Below are positions 23,799 through 32,206 of a stretch of DNA of 55,172 bases, piece by piece. Location of the stretch: NCBI GenBank assembly GCA_030539655.1, contig JAUNXT010000005.1, positions 1-55,172 on the forward strand, read 5' to 3'. The stretch's first letter is position 1. Each line of letters begins with the position of its first letter. The notes beneath the pieces were generated by a model. The model was not told where the DNA came from, ran no database searches, and saw only the letters and a program-made list of their open reading frames with translations. This stretch comes from Methanocorpusculum sp. (GTDB taxonomy: Archaea; Halobacteriota; Methanomicrobia; Methanomicrobiales; Methanocorpusculaceae). Position numbers and translations under genes: made by a program.

Positions 23799-25079
23799 AT
23801 GATTAAGATACTTACCTACGGAGAAACCAAAAACAGCGAAATATTCAAACGGAATATGCCAATGGCAGACGTTGCTGACATTGTCTCCGGCATCATCAGC
23901 CAGGTCAGAACAAAGGGCGACGCTGCACTCTTTGAGCTGACGGAAAAGTTCGACAAAGTCCGCTTATCCTCCCTTGAGGTAACACCTGAGGAAATCGACG
24001 AAGCAGTACAGCTGGCAGGGCCGGAGTTTGTCGGAATTCTGGAGCGTGCTGCGGCAAACATCAGAAAGTTCCATGAACGCCAGGTCAGAAACAGCTTTAT
24101 TATCAATGACGAAGACGGCATTGTAATCGGACAGAAGGTAATTCCGGTGGACCGTGCAGGACTCTATGTTCCGGGAGGAACTGCTGCATACCCGTCCACA
24201 GTACTTATGGATGCCATCCCTGCAAAAATAGCAGGTGTTCCCGAGGTTGTTATGATGACACCTCCTGCAAAGGACGGAAAAGTCAATCCCGCGATTCTTG
24301 CCGCGGCAAAAGTAGCAGGAGTTGATAAAATCTATAAGGCAGGGGGGGCACAGGCAATCGCAGCCCTCGCTTACGGAACAGAGACCGTCCCAAAAGTGGA
24401 TAAAATCGTAGGTCCCGGAAACGCCTTTGTCGCCGAAGCGAAAAAACAGGTTTTCGGACTCGTATCGATTGATATGATAGCAGGCCCCAGTGAGATTTTA
24501 ATTGTAGCTGACGGGAAAACAAATCCTGCCTATGCAGCAGCAGACCTTCTCTCGCAGGCAGAACATGATAAAAACGCTTCTGCGGTGCTGGTAACCGATT
24601 CCGCGGAGTTTGCAAAAGCGGTGCAGAAAGAGATTGAAGTGCAGCTCCCGAAACTTGAGCGTGAGGAAATTGCAAGAGCCTCAGTTGAGAACAACGGCAA
24701 AATTATTGTAGCGGAAAATCTTCTGCAGGCAATCGATATCGCAAACGAGATTGCCCCTGAACACCTCGAACTGTGCGTGGACAATCCCTTCGACTACCTG
24801 GATAAGATTCGCCACGCAGGCTCGGTCTTCCTCGGACGAAACTGCCCGGAGGCCTTAGGGGACTACTTTGCAGGACCAAACCACACCTTACCTACAAGCG
24901 GGACTGCAAAGTTCTCAAGCCCCTTATCGGTTGACGAGTTTGTGAAAAAAACACAGTACACCTACTACACAAAAGAGGCATTAGCCCGTGTTGCAGATGA
25001 CATAGCAGCCTTTGCTACAAAAGAAGGGCTTACCGGTCACGCAAAGAGTGCGAAGATTCGCACGGAGAAGACGCCATGA
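23799..25079 (+). CDS. hisD: Histidinol dehydrogenase
   Basis: The protein has 426 residues, the normal length. It is a zinc enzyme that oxidises L-histidinol to histidine in two NAD-dependent steps. VPGGTAAYPSTVLM, AGPSEILIVAD, LLSQAEHD and the C-terminal zinc/catalytic region GPNHTLPTSGTAKF are all present. Its ATG directly follows the hisG stop, and its 3' end overlaps hisC by four bases. Confidence 0.97.
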   Translation: MIKILTYGETKNSEIFKRNMPMADVADIVSGIISQVRTKGDAALFELTEKFDKVRLSSLEVTPEEIDEAVQLAGPEFVGILERAAANIRKFHERQVRNSFIINDEDGIVIGQKVIPVDRAGLYVPGGTAAYPSTVLMDAIPAKIAGVPEVVMMTPPAKDGKVNPAILAAAKVAGVDKIYKAGGAQAIAALAYGTETVPKVDKIVGPGNAFVAEAKKQVFGLVSIDMIAGPSEILIVADGKTNPAYAAADLLSQAEHDKNASAVLVTDSAEFAKAVQKEIEVQLPKLEREEIARASVENNGKIIVAENLLQAIDIANEIAPEHLELCVDNPFDYLDKIRHAGSVFLGRNCPEALGDYFAGPNHTLPTSGTAKFSSPLSVDEFVKKTQYTYYTKEALARVADDIAAFATKEGLTGHAKSAKIRTEKTP

Positions 25080-26134
25080 GCCGTTTTTTTACGACAAAAC
25101 TCAGTGCATTAAAGCCCTACACCCCTGGTGAACAGCCGCAGGATATGCAGTATGTAAAACTCAACACTAACGAGTCTCCGTACCCCCCGTCCCCGAAGGC
25201 CCTCGCATACGCACGTGATGCGGCGTCTTCACTTATGCTCTACCCGGACCCGGAGTACAAGGTACTCTGCGCAAAAATAGCCGAGGTCCTTGGTGTTCGG
25301 GCAAATCAGGTGATTGTCGGAAACGGCTCGGATGAGATTCTGGACTTCGCCTTTGCCGCATTCTGCGAAAAAGGCGCCGTCTACCCTGACACATCCTATG
25401 GATTCTATCCGGTCTTTGCCTGTATGAACGGTGTTTCCGGAACAGAAATCCCTGTAGGAGACGACTTATCAATAAACCCTGCAGACTATGCAGGTGCCGG
25501 GAAAACAGTCTTTATCGCAAACCCGAATGCACCATCCGGTGTTGCGCTCTCCCTTGCTGAAATTGAAACAATTGTCCAAAGCAACCAGGACTCGGTTGTT
25601 GTCATCGACGAAGCATATGTTGACTTCGGCGCAGCGTCCGCGGTTCCACTGACGAAAAAATATGACAACCTTCTTGTCGTCCAGACATTTTCAAAGTCCC
25701 GCTCGCTTGCAGGGGCGCGGTTTGGCTTTGGCATCGGAAATTCTGAGCTGATTTCCGACTTAAACCGCATCCGCTTCTCCAAAAACCCCTACAATGTGAG
25801 CAGAACGACCGCGGCAGCCGCCCTTGGCGCACTCGAAGAGGAGGATATAACGAGAGAAAACTGCAGAAAAATCATGGAGACACGCCGCCATACCGCCGAG
25901 AGGCTGAAGGCTATGGGCTTTACAGGACCGGAGTCCTCAACGAACTTCCTGTTCATAAAGCACCCGGAAATCGGCGGGAAAGAACTGTACCTGAAACTCA
26001 AAGAACGCGGCGTTTTGGTCCGCCACTTTGATAAAGAACGCATCGCCGCATACAACCGGGTCACCATCGGAACCGATGAGCAGATGGAGACTTTCATTAA
26101 AACTGTATCAGCAATTCTGGAGGAGATAAAATGA
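25076..26134 (+). CDS. hisC: Histidinol-phosphate aminotransferase
   Basis: The protein has 352 residues and is a fold type I PLP aminotransferase. It makes histidinol phosphate from imidazole acetol phosphate and glutamate. Visible features are the N-terminal LNTNESPYPPSP, VGNGSDEILD for cofactor phosphate, VVIDEAYVDF with the cofactor Asp, and the Schiff-base lysine in QTFSKSRSLAGARFGF. It overlaps hisD and hisB by four bases each. Confidence 0.95.
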   Translation: MSRFFTTKLSALKPYTPGEQPQDMQYVKLNTNESPYPPSPKALAYARDAASSLMLYPDPEYKVLCAKIAEVLGVRANQVIVGNGSDEILDFAFAAFCEKGAVYPDTSYGFYPVFACMNGVSGTEIPVGDDLSINPADYAGAGKTVFIANPNAPSGVALSLAEIETIVQSNQDSVVVIDEAYVDFGAASAVPLTKKYDNLLVVQTFSKSRSLAGARFGFGIGNSELISDLNRIRFSKNPYNVSRTTAAAALGALEEEDITRENCRKIMETRRHTAERLKAMGFTGPESSTNFLFIKHPEIGGKELYLKLKERGVLVRHFDKERIAAYNRVTIGTDEQMETFIKTVSAILEEIK

Positions 26135-26718
26135 GAACAGCAGACATTACACGAACCACGAAAGAAACTGACATCAGACTGTCGCTTACCCTCGATGGTA
26201 CTGGAAAGGCAAAGATAGACACCGGCTGCGGTTTTATGGACCACATGCTGACCCTGTTTGCCTCGCACGGACGCATTGACCTGAACATCTCCTGCAGCGG
26301 AGATACGAAGGTTGACTACCACCACACAACAGAAGACCTCGGAATCGCCTTAGGTACCGCATTTAAGGAGGCGCTCGGCGATAAAAAAGGCATTGCCCGC
26401 TACGGATTTACGGCCCTTCCGATGGATGAGGCTCTCATCCTGACCGCGATTGACTTCTCCGGACGCGCCTCGTTAAACTACGGCTTATCCATCCCTGCAG
26501 AAAAGATCGGAGACTTCGACTCGGAGCTTGCCGAGGAGTTCTGGCATGCGTTTGTACGGACAGCAGAGTGCTCGCTGCATTTCATAGAACTTGCCGGCTG
26601 CAACTCGCACCACATCATCGAAGGCTCATTTAAGTCGGCAGCCCGCAGTATCCGCACGGCGGTATCATTTGATGCCGCGTACTCGGGAGAGGTTCCCTCA
26701 ACCAAGGGGTCGCTCTGA
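26131..26718 (+). CDS. hisB: Imidazoleglycerol-phosphate dehydratase
   Basis: The protein has 195 residues of the monofunctional dehydratase form, without the N-terminal phosphatase of the enterobacterial fusion. Its manganese-binding histidine motifs are clear: DHMLTLFASHGR, DYHHTTEDLGIALG, and HHIIEGSFKSAARS near the C-terminus. The matching phosphatase activity is supplied by the PHP protein at the end of the operon. Confidence 0.96.
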   Translation: MRTADITRTTKETDIRLSLTLDGTGKAKIDTGCGFMDHMLTLFASHGRIDLNISCSGDTKVDYHHTTEDLGIALGTAFKEALGDKKGIARYGFTALPMDEALILTAIDFSGRASLNYGLSIPAEKIGDFDSELAEEFWHAFVRTAECSLHFIELAGCNSHHIIEGSFKSAARSIRTAVSFDAAYSGEVPSTKGSL

Positions 26719-26719
26719 A

Positions 26720-27349
26720 ATGCTTGCAATCGTAGACTACGGTGTCGGCAATTTATTCTCACTGAAGTCTTCGCTTCGTGCGGTTCATGCGGATGCAGTG
26801 GTTACCGGCGACGCGGATGTGCTCGAAAAAGCAGACAGAATCATTCTCCCGGGTGTCGGAGCATTCGGAGATGCCGCCGAGAAACTCAGAAACACCGGCC
26901 TCTCCAAAGTCGTGACGGCAGAAGCTTTAAACGGCAAACCGCTTCTTGGCATCTGCCTTGGAATGCAACTCCTGTTCGAAAAAAGCCTTGAGTTCGGAGA
27001 GCATGAAGGACTCGGTCTGTTAAAGGGCTGCGTAAAGCCGCTTGCAGGATATATCCCTCCGGAATACAAGATTCCGCAGATTGGATGGAATGCACTCTCG
27101 TTTAAAAACGGAGGGGAAAAATCCCCGATATTTTCCACCATCAGAAACGGAACGTACGTGTACTTCGTACACTCGTTCTACGCGGCAGACTGTGAGGACT
27201 CTGTTCTCGCGACAACCGACTACGGGGCTGAAGTGACGGCTGCCGCAGGACTTGGAAACGTCTTCGGCTGCCAGTTCCACCCGGAAAAAAGCGGAGACGC
27301 AGGACTTCGCATCTTAAAGGCATTTTCAGAGACGGAGAGAGCACCATGA
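26720..27349 (+). CDS. hisH: Imidazole glycerol phosphate synthase, glutaminase subunit
   Basis: The protein has 209 residues from ATG 26720, two bases after the hisB stop. An upstream in-frame ATG at 26591 inside hisB is rejected. The class I amidotransferase triad is intact: Cys79 in GICLGMQ, His187 and Glu189 in FHPEKS. It supplies ammonia through a tunnel to HisF. Its intact triad is a useful contrast with the CarA of this window, which lacks the equivalent Cys and His. Confidence 0.96.
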   Translation: MLAIVDYGVGNLFSLKSSLRAVHADAVVTGDADVLEKADRIILPGVGAFGDAAEKLRNTGLSKVVTAEALNGKPLLGICLGMQLLFEKSLEFGEHEGLGLLKGCVKPLAGYIPPEYKIPQIGWNALSFKNGGEKSPIFSTIRNGTYVYFVHSFYAADCEDSVLATTDYGAEVTAAAGLGNVFGCQFHPEKSGDAGLRILKAFSETERAP

Positions 27350-28065
27350 TTATATTTCCCGCAATAGATTTGTATGAAGGCCGCGCCGTTCGGCTTTTTA
27401 AAGGCGACTATCAGCAGATGACCATCTATAACGAAAATCCGGCAGCGGTCGCCCTGGACTTTAAAGCAGCCGGTGCGAAAGCCATCCACCTGGTAGACCT
27501 TGAAGGGGCAAAGAACGGGACTACACCGAACTTTGATGTCATCTGCCGCATAAAGCAGGAAAGCGGGCTTTTCTGCGAGGTAGGGGGCGGCATCCGCTCC
27601 ATGGAGACCGTGGAGAAATATTTATCTGCGGGCCTTGACCGCGTCATTCTCGGAACGGCCGCGATAACCTCTCCTGAGTTTCTGCAGGAAGCAGTTCTCC
27701 GATACGGTGAAAAAATCGCTGTCGGCGCAGATGTCCGCGACGGAAAAATCGCCGTTTCCGGCTGGACTGAAACAACCGCAGTTACCCTTGACGAGTTCTT
27801 TTCGCGGATGCAGAAGACCGGCGTTTCCACAGTTATCTGCACCGACATCTCCAAAGACGGGGCGATGAAAGGAACAAACCGTGAACTCTACCGGAAACTC
27901 GCTGAAAAGTACTCGCTGCAGATTACCGCATCAGGGGGAGTCACAACGATTGACGATGTGCGGCACTTAGCCTCCCTTAATCTCTACGGGGCAATCATCG
28001 GAAAAGCCTACTATACTGGAGAAATCAATCTGAAAGAGGCGATTGCCGCCGGAGGACACACATGA
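27346..28065 (+). CDS. hisA: ProFAR isomerase
   Basis: The protein has 239 residues, a (beta/alpha)8 barrel. It isomerises ProFAR to PRFAR. The catalytic Asp of FPAIDLYEGRAVRL near the N-terminus, the phosphate-binding VGGGIRS and the second Asp in CTDISKDGAMKG are present, as is TASGGVTTIDDV. It overlaps hisH and hisF by four bases each. Confidence 0.95.
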   Translation: MIIFPAIDLYEGRAVRLFKGDYQQMTIYNENPAAVALDFKAAGAKAIHLVDLEGAKNGTTPNFDVICRIKQESGLFCEVGGGIRSMETVEKYLSAGLDRVILGTAAITSPEFLQEAVLRYGEKIAVGADVRDGKIAVSGWTETTAVTLDEFFSRMQKTGVSTVICTDISKDGAMKGTNRELYRKLAEKYSLQITASGGVTTIDDVRHLASLNLYGAIIGKAYYTGEINLKEAIAAGGHT

Positions 28066-28835
28066 TTACCAAACGGATTATTCCCTGTCTGGATGTAAAG
28101 GACGGACGGGTCGTAAAAGGTGTGAATTTTGCAGGACTGCACGATGTATCATCCCCTGTGGAGCTTGCAAAATACTACAGTCAGAATGGTGCGGATGAAC
28201 TGGTATTCTATGATATTACAGCCTCCGCAGAAGGCCGCAGACTCTTCTCTGAGATATTAACCGAGACCGCGGAGTCGGTCTTTATTCCGCTGACGGTGGG
28301 AGGAGGCATTTCCTCGCTTGAGGACTTCGACCGTGTCTTAAAGTGCGGCGCGGACAAGGTGAGTGTAAACTCAGGCGCTATCAGAAACCCTTCGCTGATT
28401 GAAGAGGCGGCAGAGCGGTACGGAAGCCAGTGTGTTGTCTTATCCGCAGACATCAAACGCGTTGACGGGAAATTTACCGTGTTTTCGCGAGGGGGGCGCG
28501 ACAATACAGGAATTGAGGCCATCTCCTGGATTAAGCACTGTGTTGACTTAGGTGCCGGGGAAGTGGTGGTGAACTCAATCGATACCGACGGCGTCAAACA
28601 GGGTTTTGACATTGAACTGCTCGATGCGGTCTGTAAAGCAGTAAATGTCCCGGTCATCGCATCAGGCGGTGCCGGGTGCATCGGGGACTTTATCACCCTC
28701 TTTACCCGCATCCCGACGATTGATGCAGGCCTTGCGGCTTCAATCTTCCACTTCCATGAGGTAGAGATTGCGGATTTGAAGAAACGTATGGCTGAGGAGA
28801 AAATACCGGTACGTCTTACAGAGGAGTACCTCTGA
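28062..28835 (+). CDS. hisF: Imidazole glycerol phosphate synthase, cyclase subunit
   Basis: The protein has 257 residues, a (beta/alpha)8 barrel homologous to HisA. It uses ammonia from HisH to make imidazole glycerol phosphate and AICAR. IIPCLDVKDGRVVKGVNF holds the first catalytic Asp, VLSADIKRVDGKF the second. VGGGISSLEDF and ASGGAGCIGDF are phosphate-binding loops. It overlaps hisA by four bases. Confidence 0.96.
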   Translation: MITKRIIPCLDVKDGRVVKGVNFAGLHDVSSPVELAKYYSQNGADELVFYDITASAEGRRLFSEILTETAESVFIPLTVGGGISSLEDFDRVLKCGADKVSVNSGAIRNPSLIEEAAERYGSQCVVLSADIKRVDGKFTVFSRGGRDNTGIEAISWIKHCVDLGAGEVVVNSIDTDGVKQGFDIELLDAVCKAVNVPVIASGGAGCIGDFITLFTRIPTIDAGLAASIFHFHEVEIADLKKRMAEEKIPVRLTEEYL

Positions 28836-28862
28836 CCGGACCAAACTAATGAGGATAAAACT

Positions 28863-29519
28863 ATGACAGATATGATTAATACCGAGGAACTGAAGTTCGA
28901 TGAAAAGGGATTAATTCCCGCAATTGTGATTAACGCAGCAACGAAGAAAGTGCTGATGTTCGCCTATATGAACAAAGAGAGTTTAACGATTACGATGGAG
29001 AAAAATCTCGCCTGCTTCTGGAGCCGTTCAAGAAACGAACTCTGGCTCAAAGGAGATACCTCCGGAAACTATCAGCATGTGGTATCAATTACTACGGACT
29101 GCGACAGAGACACTCTGCTTATTGCGGTAACTCCCGACGGACCCGCGTGCCATCTCGGAACCGAAACCTGCTTTTCCTATCCGGTCTATGAAAATCCGGA
29201 GGCAGGGGAGTTTTCCTATGATATGCTGATGAGGCTTATCGAAGGCAGAAAGACCGAGAAGAAAGAGGGGTCATACACCACGTATCTCTTTGAAAAAGGC
29301 ATTGACAAAATCCTGAAAAAGGTTGGTGAAGAGTCCACAGAGGTCATCATCGCCGCAAAGGCAGGCGATAAAAAGGAGACCATCTATGAGATATCAGACC
29401 TGGTCTACCATGTGATGGTGTTAATGATTGAGGCAGGAATCTCCCTCGATGACATCACCAAAGAGCTCGCATCCCGGCATGTCATTGACCACAAGGTAAA
29501 GCAGGAGAAGATGACGTAA
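28863..29519 (+). CDS. hisI: Bifunctional phosphoribosyl-AMP cyclohydrolase / phosphoribosyl-ATP pyrophosphatase
   Basis: The protein has 218 residues. The HisI half (1-120) has [18 protein letters not shown], a metal site DCDRDTLL, and [12 protein letters not shown] with its catalytic cysteines. The HisE half (about 125-215) has an all-alpha MazG-like fold with [13 protein letters not shown] and [13 protein letters not shown]. The fusion does the second and third steps of the pathway. It is 27 bases after hisF with an RBS, GAGG, upstream, and begins [10 protein letters not shown]. The fused form is common in bacteria; archaea often keep the two proteins separate. Confidence 0.95.
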   Translation: MTDMINTEELKFDEKGLIPAIVINAATKKVLMFAYMNKESLTITMEKNLACFWSRSRNELWLKGDTSGNYQHVVSITTDCDRDTLLIAVTPDGPACHLGTETCFSYPVYENPEAGEFSYDMLMRLIEGRKTEKKEGSYTTYLFEKGIDKILKKVGEESTEVIIAAKAGDKKETIYEISDLVYHVMVLMIEAGISLDDITKELASRHVIDHKVKQEKMT

Positions 29520-29545
29520 GTCGCGTCATCAGCCGACAGGAAGCC

Positions 29546-30334
29546 ATGCAGAACTTTGACCTTCACGTCCATACAACGTTCAGCGACGGGGCGGACACCC
29601 CGGAAACGGTGGTCCTCCGGGCGATTGAGCTCGGGCTTTCCCGAATAGGCATCTCGGACCATTCGTTTGTGAAGGGGGCCGAGGAATGGTGTATGAGAGA
29701 GGACTCCCTCACCGCATACAAAAAAGAAATCGCCCGCCTGAAGGAAAAGTACCGGGGGCAGATTGAGGTACTCTGCGGAATCGAGCAGGATATTCTGTCA
29801 AAATACCCGGCAGAAGGGTTTGACTATGTGATAGGTTCGGTTCATTTCATCAAAGAGAAGGACACGCTGATTCCGGTTGATGAAAGTGCGGACATCCTGC
29901 AGGATGCAGCATCACGGTATTTCGGGGATAACATCTATGCTCTCTGCAGCAGCTACTATGCGCTGGAGGCAGATGCTGCTGTCCGGACAAACGCAGATAT
30001 CATAGGGCATTTTAATCTGATATCAAAGTTCAATGAGAACAGCGCTTTGTTCGATGAGTCGGATGCACGGTATGTTTCCGCATGGCAGGGTGCCGCCCGG
30101 ACGCTTCTTCAAAGCGGAGTTCCCTTTGAGATTAACTTTGGTGCGGTAAGCCGTGGCTACCGGACTCTCCCCTATCCTTCAGCTGAGATGCGCAGGTTTA
30201 TTCTGGATAACGGCGGAAAATTTATTCTTTCAAGCGACAGCCATGCTGCAGGGACAATCGGGTACGGGTTTGAAAGATGGAAGGAGATAGAAGGGTGTAT
30301 CGGGTTTGAAAGAATCCTAAAACATTCTCATTAA
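29546..30334 (+). CDS. hisK: PHP-family histidinol-phosphatase
   Basis: The protein has 262 residues of the PHP metal-dependent phosphatase family. Metal-binding motifs are FDLHVHTTFSDG, ISDHSFV, GIEQDI, GSVHFIK and, near the end, SSDSHAAG. Members of this type remove phosphate from histidinol phosphate in Firmicutes. Its place as last gene of a his operon whose hisB lacks a phosphatase domain makes this activity likely. It begins 26 bases after hisI. A general PHP phosphoesterase is the alternative. Confidence 0.85.
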   Translation: MQNFDLHVHTTFSDGADTPETVVLRAIELGLSRIGISDHSFVKGAEEWCMREDSLTAYKKEIARLKEKYRGQIEVLCGIEQDILSKYPAEGFDYVIGSVHFIKEKDTLIPVDESADILQDAASRYFGDNIYALCSSYYALEADAAVRTNADIIGHFNLISKFNENSALFDESDARYVSAWQGAARTLLQSGVPFEINFGAVSRGYRTLPYPSAEMRRFILDNGGKFILSSDSHAAGTIGYGFERWKEIEGCIGFERILKHSH

Positions 30335-30338
30335 GCAC

Positions 30339-30345
30339 TTTTTTT
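30339..30345 (+). terminator. T-run terminator of the his operon
   Basis: A run of T starts shortly after the hisK stop. The rest of the gap to the convergent permease gene shows nothing else clear. Confidence 0.4.
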
Positions 30346-30441
30346 GGAATATTCAATCACCGGTTCTTTGTCGTTGTTGTAACTATAGTGTATCCTGACC
30401 ACCTGGAATGCGAATCCACGCGAATACCGCGCCGCAATCCC

Positions 30442-31995
30442 TTACAGCATAACCTTCGTCAGGCGGGCTTTTTCACCATCCGCACCGCAAATCTCCACCG
30501 TTACCTGTCCGCGGTTTTTGGAAAGCTCCACCTTCACCGATTCGGCATTCATGGAATACGCAGTTTTCTGCACCTCCTCTGAAAGAGACGCTGCCTGTGT
30601 CTTATCCATCGTCCAGAGTGCCGCACACTCTGATATGAGATCCCGCGCTTTTTTACCTCCGGCAAGTTTCAGCTCCTTATGATGCGGGATACCGATTTTT
30701 AAAAGCACACCTATCAGAACCGCGGCAAATGAACCGGCGGTAAGAGGTGACGCAAAGAAAAACTCCGCCCATTCAGGAAGACCGCTGTAAAGGTAGGGGC
30801 AGACTGCAGATGACACACCGATTAAAATCGGAAGAATGATGACAAATATTCGCCGCGTGTCAAGGACGCGGGAGGCGATTCCGGATATCCCGCTCATCAT
30901 AACAAACACAACGGCATAAATCAGGACCGCTCCCAGAATCGGACCCGGTATCAGATTAAAGACCCATCCAAAGAACGGAATAAATCCGCAGCTGATAAGA
31001 AGAATCCCAAGACCAATACCTACCTTCCGCGAGGCAACGCCTGTACCCACCACAAGCCCCGCGGCACTGGATGCGGTCCCAGTACCTACCCCTCCGAGAA
31101 CTCCGGAAAGTAAAAGTCCTGCACCTTCCATGAAAAGACCTTTTTGAAGGGACTTCGGATTTTTTGCTCCAGTATAGGCATTTAAGAGAGTGATATTTCC
31201 GGAGGTTTTCATGACGATACAAATGACAGCTATGATGAACGGAATAACAAGAGCCGGACTGAATGCAAAGTTTCCGGTAAGGAAGGCAAAATCCGGGACG
31301 GCAAATGGGGTTATATCGGCGATTCCGGACAAAACATCCGGATTGAAGACACCTAAAAGGACTGCGGCGATAAAACCGATGACAATCCCCATCAGAGTTG
31401 AATAAAATTTAAACACCCGCTTTTTAATGAGGCTTAGTATAATAATCGAAGCGAGGGTTATAATCCCCACTGCAGTTGCTGCCGGGTCGAGCGGAGAGGA
31501 GTTCGTACTTCCGAAGAAGAGGGGAAAAGCGAATGGAACAATTGCAATTCCAAGAAGGAAGAGAACGGTGCCGCAGACTTCAGCCGGGAAGACAAACCGG
31601 AAGAAAGCAGTCACGCGGCTTATAAGCATTTCAGCAGCCCCCCCGACTATGAGCATGCCAAAAAGCATCGGGAGTCCCCCTCCTGTTGCCGCAAGAAGGG
31701 AGGCGGGGAGGTACGAGGAGTTTGGAATAATCGGAAGAACCTGTCCGCTTCCGATTCTTCGTGCCGCCTGAAGCAGGGTTGCGATTCCGCAACCGATTAA
31801 TGTGGTGGAGATAAGAGTTGTGGTAACTGCTTCCCCGCCGCCGACCGCTCCGCTGATGATAACAGGATAGGTGAAGTAGACTGCAAGCGCAAAAAAGTGC
31901 TGCAGAATAGTGAGGATCAGGGTTGACGGCGGGATTTTATCTTCGGTGTTGTACACCGGTCCTGTACCGTCAGCAGCTGCTACGGGGTCGGGCAT
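30442..31995 (-). CDS. NCS2-family nucleobase (uracil/xanthine-type) permease with C-terminal tail
   Basis: The protein has 517 residues. Residues about 25-425 form some twelve to fourteen hydrophobic membrane segments of the nucleobase:cation symporter-2 family, beginning with ILTILQHFFALAVYFTYPV, where the QHF motif is typical. GGVGTGTASSAAGLVVGTGVASR marks the substrate region near the tenth helix. After the last helix a cytoplasmic tail of about 85 residues follows (from KARDLISECAALW). It faintly resembles the histidine-kinase-like ATPase tail found on some relatives but lacks clear ATP motifs. The base transported cannot be told. It is divergent from mcm. Confidence 0.87.
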   Translation of the reverse strand: MPDPVAAADGTGPVYNTEDKIPPSTLILTILQHFFALAVYFTYPVIISGAVGGGEAVTTTLISTTLIGCGIATLLQAARRIGSGQVLPIIPNSSYLPASLLAATGGGLPMLFGMLIVGGAAEMLISRVTAFFRFVFPAEVCGTVLFLLGIAIVPFAFPLFFGSTNSSPLDPAATAVGIITLASIIILSLIKKRVFKFYSTLMGIVIGFIAAVLLGVFNPDVLSGIADITPFAVPDFAFLTGNFAFSPALVIPFIIAVICIVMKTSGNITLLNAYTGAKNPKSLQKGLFMEGAGLLLSGVLGGVGTGTASSAAGLVVGTGVASRKVGIGLGILLISCGFIPFFGWVFNLIPGPILGAVLIYAVVFVMMSGISGIASRVLDTRRIFVIILPILIGVSSAVCPYLYSGLPEWAEFFFASPLTAGSFAAVLIGVLLKIGIPHHKELKLAGGKKARDLISECAALWTMDKTQAASLSEEVQKTAYSMNAESVKVELSKNRGQVTVEICGADGEKARLTKVML

Positions 31996-32051
31996 TGATG
32001 CTGAATAATATTGTGTGTATGTGATATTAGGGTTTGGGGTTCGGGAGTGCG

Positions 32052-32075
32052 GGAAAAAAGAGGACTGTTTTTTCC
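32052..32075. repeat. Perfect hairpin in the permease-mcm divergent region
   Basis: GGAAAAAA at 32052-32059 and TTTTTTCC at 32068-32075 pair perfectly around an eight-base loop. It lies 56 bases before the permease start on the minus strand and about 130 bases before the mcm start. A role as operator, attenuator or terminator is open. Confidence 0.45.
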
Positions 32076-32176
32076 GGGCCGAAAACCCTCTTCAAGGCAT
32101 AAGACAAAGCGAAAAGAGACTGCGGCTGATAATTACGCCGGAATTGATTCCGACATTCTCTTATTTCCATAAAACA

Positions 32177-32206
32177 CATAAATACATATTATCTATCGGA
32201 GGGTGA
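32177..32206 (+). promoter_or_regulatory. Promoter and RBS of mcm
   Basis: CATAAATACA at 32177-32186 is a TATA-like element. CGGAGGGTGA at 32197-32206 is a strong RBS ending right at the ATG. Confidence 0.45.
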
